From Candidatus Sulfopaludibacter sp. SbA3 (lineage in GTDB: Bacteria; Acidobacteriota; Terriglobia; Bryobacterales; Bryobacteraceae): DNA of 6,734 nucleotides. The notes under the pieces were generated by a model that saw nothing but the letters and a program-made list of their open reading frames with translations, was not told where the DNA came from and made no database searches. Each line of letters starts with the position of its first letter. Within the stretch, counting starts at the first letter, position 1. Position numbers and translations under genes: made by a program. The DNA is taken from contig CAMDKT010000332.1 of assembly GCA_945900935.1 (NCBI GenBank), positions 1 through 6,734 of the forward strand, in the 5' to 3' direction. Positions 4,670-6,734 of this stretch are shown here, piece after piece.

Positions 4670-6186
4670 AGAATAAACCCTGGATCGGCATCCTCGCCGC
4701 CGGCCCCATAAGCCCCGCCCTCTTCCGGATTTCTGACCTGCATGTCCATCTCGGTCCCGTCGCCTCCTCCTCCCTCCGCGTCGCCTCCCGGCTTGCCAAT
4801 CGACTCAAGGCCGGCAACGCCGTCCACCCCCAAGCCCTGCAACAAGCCGAACTCATCGTCATCACCGGACCGGAAGCGGATTTCCCCGAATTACTGAAAC
4901 TCGCCGTCTCCAGCGGCATCGATTGGCATGGCCGAACCGCCATTTTGCTCGATTTTCGGCGCGACGCCTCCGACCTCGCGCCCTTGCGTGATCTCGGCGC
5001 GTCGACCGGCACGCTCGACTCGCTCGACGCCTTCCCCGATCCCCGCTTCGTCGCCGATGCCGACCCTGCCGCCCGCCGCCGCCTCCAACATTTCGCCACC
5101 GCCACGAAGTCGTCGATTTTCTATCTGAAACCGGGCCGCAAACAGGTTTTCGCTGCCGGCGCCGCCTTCACCGGGACGCTTTTCACTCCACTCGTCGCCG
5201 CCACCGTCGATTGCCTGAAAAAAGCCGGACTCACCCCGGCCGAAGCCCTTCTGATCACCGAACGCAACACCCTGCAAACGCTCCGTTCGTGGCTCAAATC
5301 CGGTCGAAAAGGCTGGGCCGGTACCGTTCCAGACGGTGATTTGGTCGCATTTAAGCGTCAAATAGCGGCGCTAAGCGGTGAAAATGACGTACTGTCGGAG
5401 TACTTTTCGACCACCGCGCGCATGGCTCTGCTTCTTTTCGGCGAGGATGCGGGCTGGCTGAGTGCGCTCGAAGCCGAGTCCTCCCCGTCGGCCATAATAG
5501 GACCAATCGACGAGTCCCAAGCGCAGCGACTAGCCGCCGCCGGCCGCCTGGCTGCGAATCTGGCGCACGATTGGAATAATCTGCTCACGCTGCTCGCCGC
5601 GCAGGCGGCCGAAATTGCCCAGGCGCTGCCAGCCGGTCACCCGGCCCAATCCCTGGCGGCCGAATTGAACAGCGCCATCGAACACGCGGCCGATTCCCCT
5701 CGCCGGCTGCTCGGCTGGCTGCGCGAGGAGCCTGCACAATTGGTAACCGCCGATCTCAATACCGTCATTCGCGCCGCCTTGCCGCTGGTCCAATTGGCGC
5801 TGGGCCGGGGCGTTCAGTGCGATACGGATTTAATCGATTCGCCGCTCCCGCTGGCCCTCGATCAACCGCTATTTCTGAATGCGCTTCTGAATCTGGCGAG
5901 CAACGCGTCCACCGCCATGGCGGGTCGAGGCAAGTTCACGATTTGCACCAAAACCGAGGGAGACACCATCACCCTCACGGTGGAAGATAATGGCCCAGGA
6001 ATGGACGAGGAAACGCGCGAGCGCATTTTCGAGCCGTTCTTCAGCACGCGCCACGCCAATGGCGGTACCGGCCTCGGCATGGCAACCGTAAGCGCGTTCG
6101 CCGAGGGTCACAACGCCGCCGTCACCATCGACACGGCGCCTAGCGAGGGATGCCGTTTGACCTTCCTATTTCGGCACGATTTTTAG
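4666..6186 (+). CDS. Rossmann/DUF2520-like domain fused to a cytoplasmic histidine kinase
   Basis: A 506-residue protein with no membrane helices. Residues about 1-235 look like a degenerate NAD(P)-type Rossmann fold plus a DUF2520-like helical domain: AELIVITGPEADFPELL, then DLAPLRDLGASTGTLDSL, then a long helical stretch with FTGTLFTPLVAATVDCLKKA and GLTPAEALL. The usual glycine-rich loop is eroded to ILAAGPISPAL. Residues about 285-506 are a histidine kinase: H-box ANLAHDWNNLL with H301 as phosphoacceptor, N-box NALLNLASNAS (405-415), G1 box DNGPGM (441-446), F-box FEPFFS and G2 box GGTGLG (466-471). The kinase half is firm; the DUF2520 call is moderate. Kinases of this kind phosphorylate a response regulator, but none is in the window. 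The ATG overlaps the uvrB stop, so translation is probably coupled to uvrB. Codon use changes near residue 225, close to the domain junction. Confidence 0.85.
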   Translation: MKNKPWIGILAAGPISPALFRISDLHVHLGPVASSSLRVASRLANRLKAGNAVHPQALQQAELIVITGPEADFPELLKLAVSSGIDWHGRTAILLDFRRDASDLAPLRDLGASTGTLDSLDAFPDPRFVADADPAARRRLQHFATATKSSIFYLKPGRKQVFAAGAAFTGTLFTPLVAATVDCLKKAGLTPAEALLITERNTLQTLRSWLKSGRKGWAGTVPDGDLVAFKRQIAALSGENDVLSEYFSTTARMALLLFGEDAGWLSALEAESSPSAIIGPIDESQAQRLAAAGRLAANLAHDWNNLLTLLAAQAAEIAQALPAGHPAQSLAAELNSAIEHAADSPRRLLGWLREEPAQLVTADLNTVIRAALPLVQLALGRGVQCDTDLIDSPLPLALDQPLFLNALLNLASNASTAMAGRGKFTICTKTEGDTITLTVEDNGPGMDEETRERIFEPFFSTRHANGGTGLGMATVSAFAEGHNAAVTIDTAPSEGCRLTFLFRHDF

Positions 6187-6617
6187 GCTAACCACTCCGC
6201 GGCCGGAACGGACGGTGATGGCGTCAAGCGAGCGCTCTGCAATCTTGCCCGCGACGTCGAGCTTCCTGATCACGGGCGTTTTCTCGCGGGTGATGGAGAA
6301 CTAGATGTTACGGGAGACGGGGTTGACGGCGAGATCCTGAATCGTGATCTGCTCGGGCGCGGCACCGAGCGCGGCGGCGATCTTCTGATTGATCCCCTTC
6401 AGCTCAATACTGCCGGCACCTTTGTTGGCTTTGCTGTCACCGGTGTCGATGGCGATCAGGCTGGCGGCGGCGGAATCGCCAACGAATAGAATTCCTGGGG
6501 AGCAAAAGCCAATGGCCCGGCCGATGAGAGTTTGAGTTTCTTTGCGGTCAAGCCGACGCCTGGGGCGGCAAAAGCCGCGCTGATGATGAGGGCGGCGCAA
6601 ACAAGCAAGCTTTTCAT
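6166..6617 (-). pseudogene. Decayed gene for a secreted protein of unknown function
   Basis: From ATG at 6617 (AGAGGG ribosome site at 6623-6628, 5-base spacing) the frame encodes a signal peptide, MKSLLVCAALIISAAFA, then KLKLSSAGPLAFAP, and then runs out of frame. The continuation GILFVGDSAAASLIAIDTG is in the next frame, so one base appears lost in the C run opposite 6497-6500. That frame runs to NPVSRNI and hits TAG at 6301-6303, but continues sensibly as FSITREKTPVIRKLDVAGK to TAG at 6166. Restoring one base gives a length divisible by three (150 codons plus stop). The stretch GPLAF-GILFVGDS-IAIDTGD resembles secreted beta-propeller-like proteins I recall from Acidobacteriota; those are longer, so the 3' end may also be lost. 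It overlaps the convergent kinase gene by 21 bases at the 3' ends. Confidence 0.65.
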
Positions 6618-6734
6618 GCGGACCCTCTTTGTTGCCGAATGCTACCACATTGAATATCCCGTTCGGAGTCGTGGTGTACTGAATGAACATGGCCCGCACA
6701 CTCATTTTGTTGTTGATGGCGGTTTCGGCATTTG
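6618..6734 (-). other. Upstream flank of the decayed secreted-protein gene, possible end of another gene
   Basis: One minus-strand frame is open from the window edge (reading NAETAINNKMSVRAMFIQY and then TTTPNGIFNVVAFGNKEG) and could be the 3' end of a gene lying outside. It has no stop of its own before merging with the body frame of the pseudogene, so it is not called as a gene. No convincing promoter was recognised. Confidence 0.2.

Noticed and set aside
6301..6705. Minus-strand open frame of 134 codons taken as one intact gene
   Set aside because: Its first part is out of frame with a clear signal peptide starting at 6617, and only its last ~80 residues are sensible. It is better explained as one frame of a frameshifted pseudogene.

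Overview
The window is GC-rich and dense in genes. Codon choice in the core genes (GCC, CTC, CGC), the gene families and a short dispersed-repeat-like segment suggest a soil-type Acidobacteriota of the Solibacter/Bryobacter kind. That placement is a judgement from overall feel, not from a marker gene.

Layout. On the + strand, bases 2-370 are the 3' end of a gene for a large YfhO-like membrane protein. Three bases later comes a complete YihY/BrkB-family membrane protein gene (374-1210). Bases 1211-1818 hold a minus-strand remnant of a MntA/HepT toxin-antitoxin pair: the MntA-type nucleotidyltransferase antitoxin is intact (1510-1818), but the HepT toxin keeps only about its first 46 codons. 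Bases 1846-2766 hold the most striking structure. An Mrr-type restriction endonuclease gene (1953-2672), lacking the start of its DNA-binding domain, lies between two 91-bp direct repeats that are 88% identical. The downstream repeat is the living start of uvrB. The upstream repeat is a decayed copy of the same uvrB start with a premature TAG. uvrB itself (2687-4669) is complete. Its stop codon overlaps, as ATGA, the start of a 506-residue protein (4666-6186) that appears to join a Rossmann/DUF2520-like half to a cytoplasmic histidine kinase half. Converging on it from the minus strand is a decayed gene for a secreted protein (6166-6617), with one frameshift and one in-frame stop.

How it fits together. 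uvrB supplies the damage-recognition helicase subunit of nucleotide excision repair. The kinase fusion is probably translationally coupled to it, an unusual partner for a repair gene. The stretch between the BrkB gene and uvrB looks like a place where defence and toxin-antitoxin genes land and decay. The mrr insertion looks like insertion with long target duplication, as described for restriction genes, and would have rebuilt uvrB while moving it away from its original upstream sequence. No tRNA, rRNA, CRISPR array, transposase or integrase was seen.
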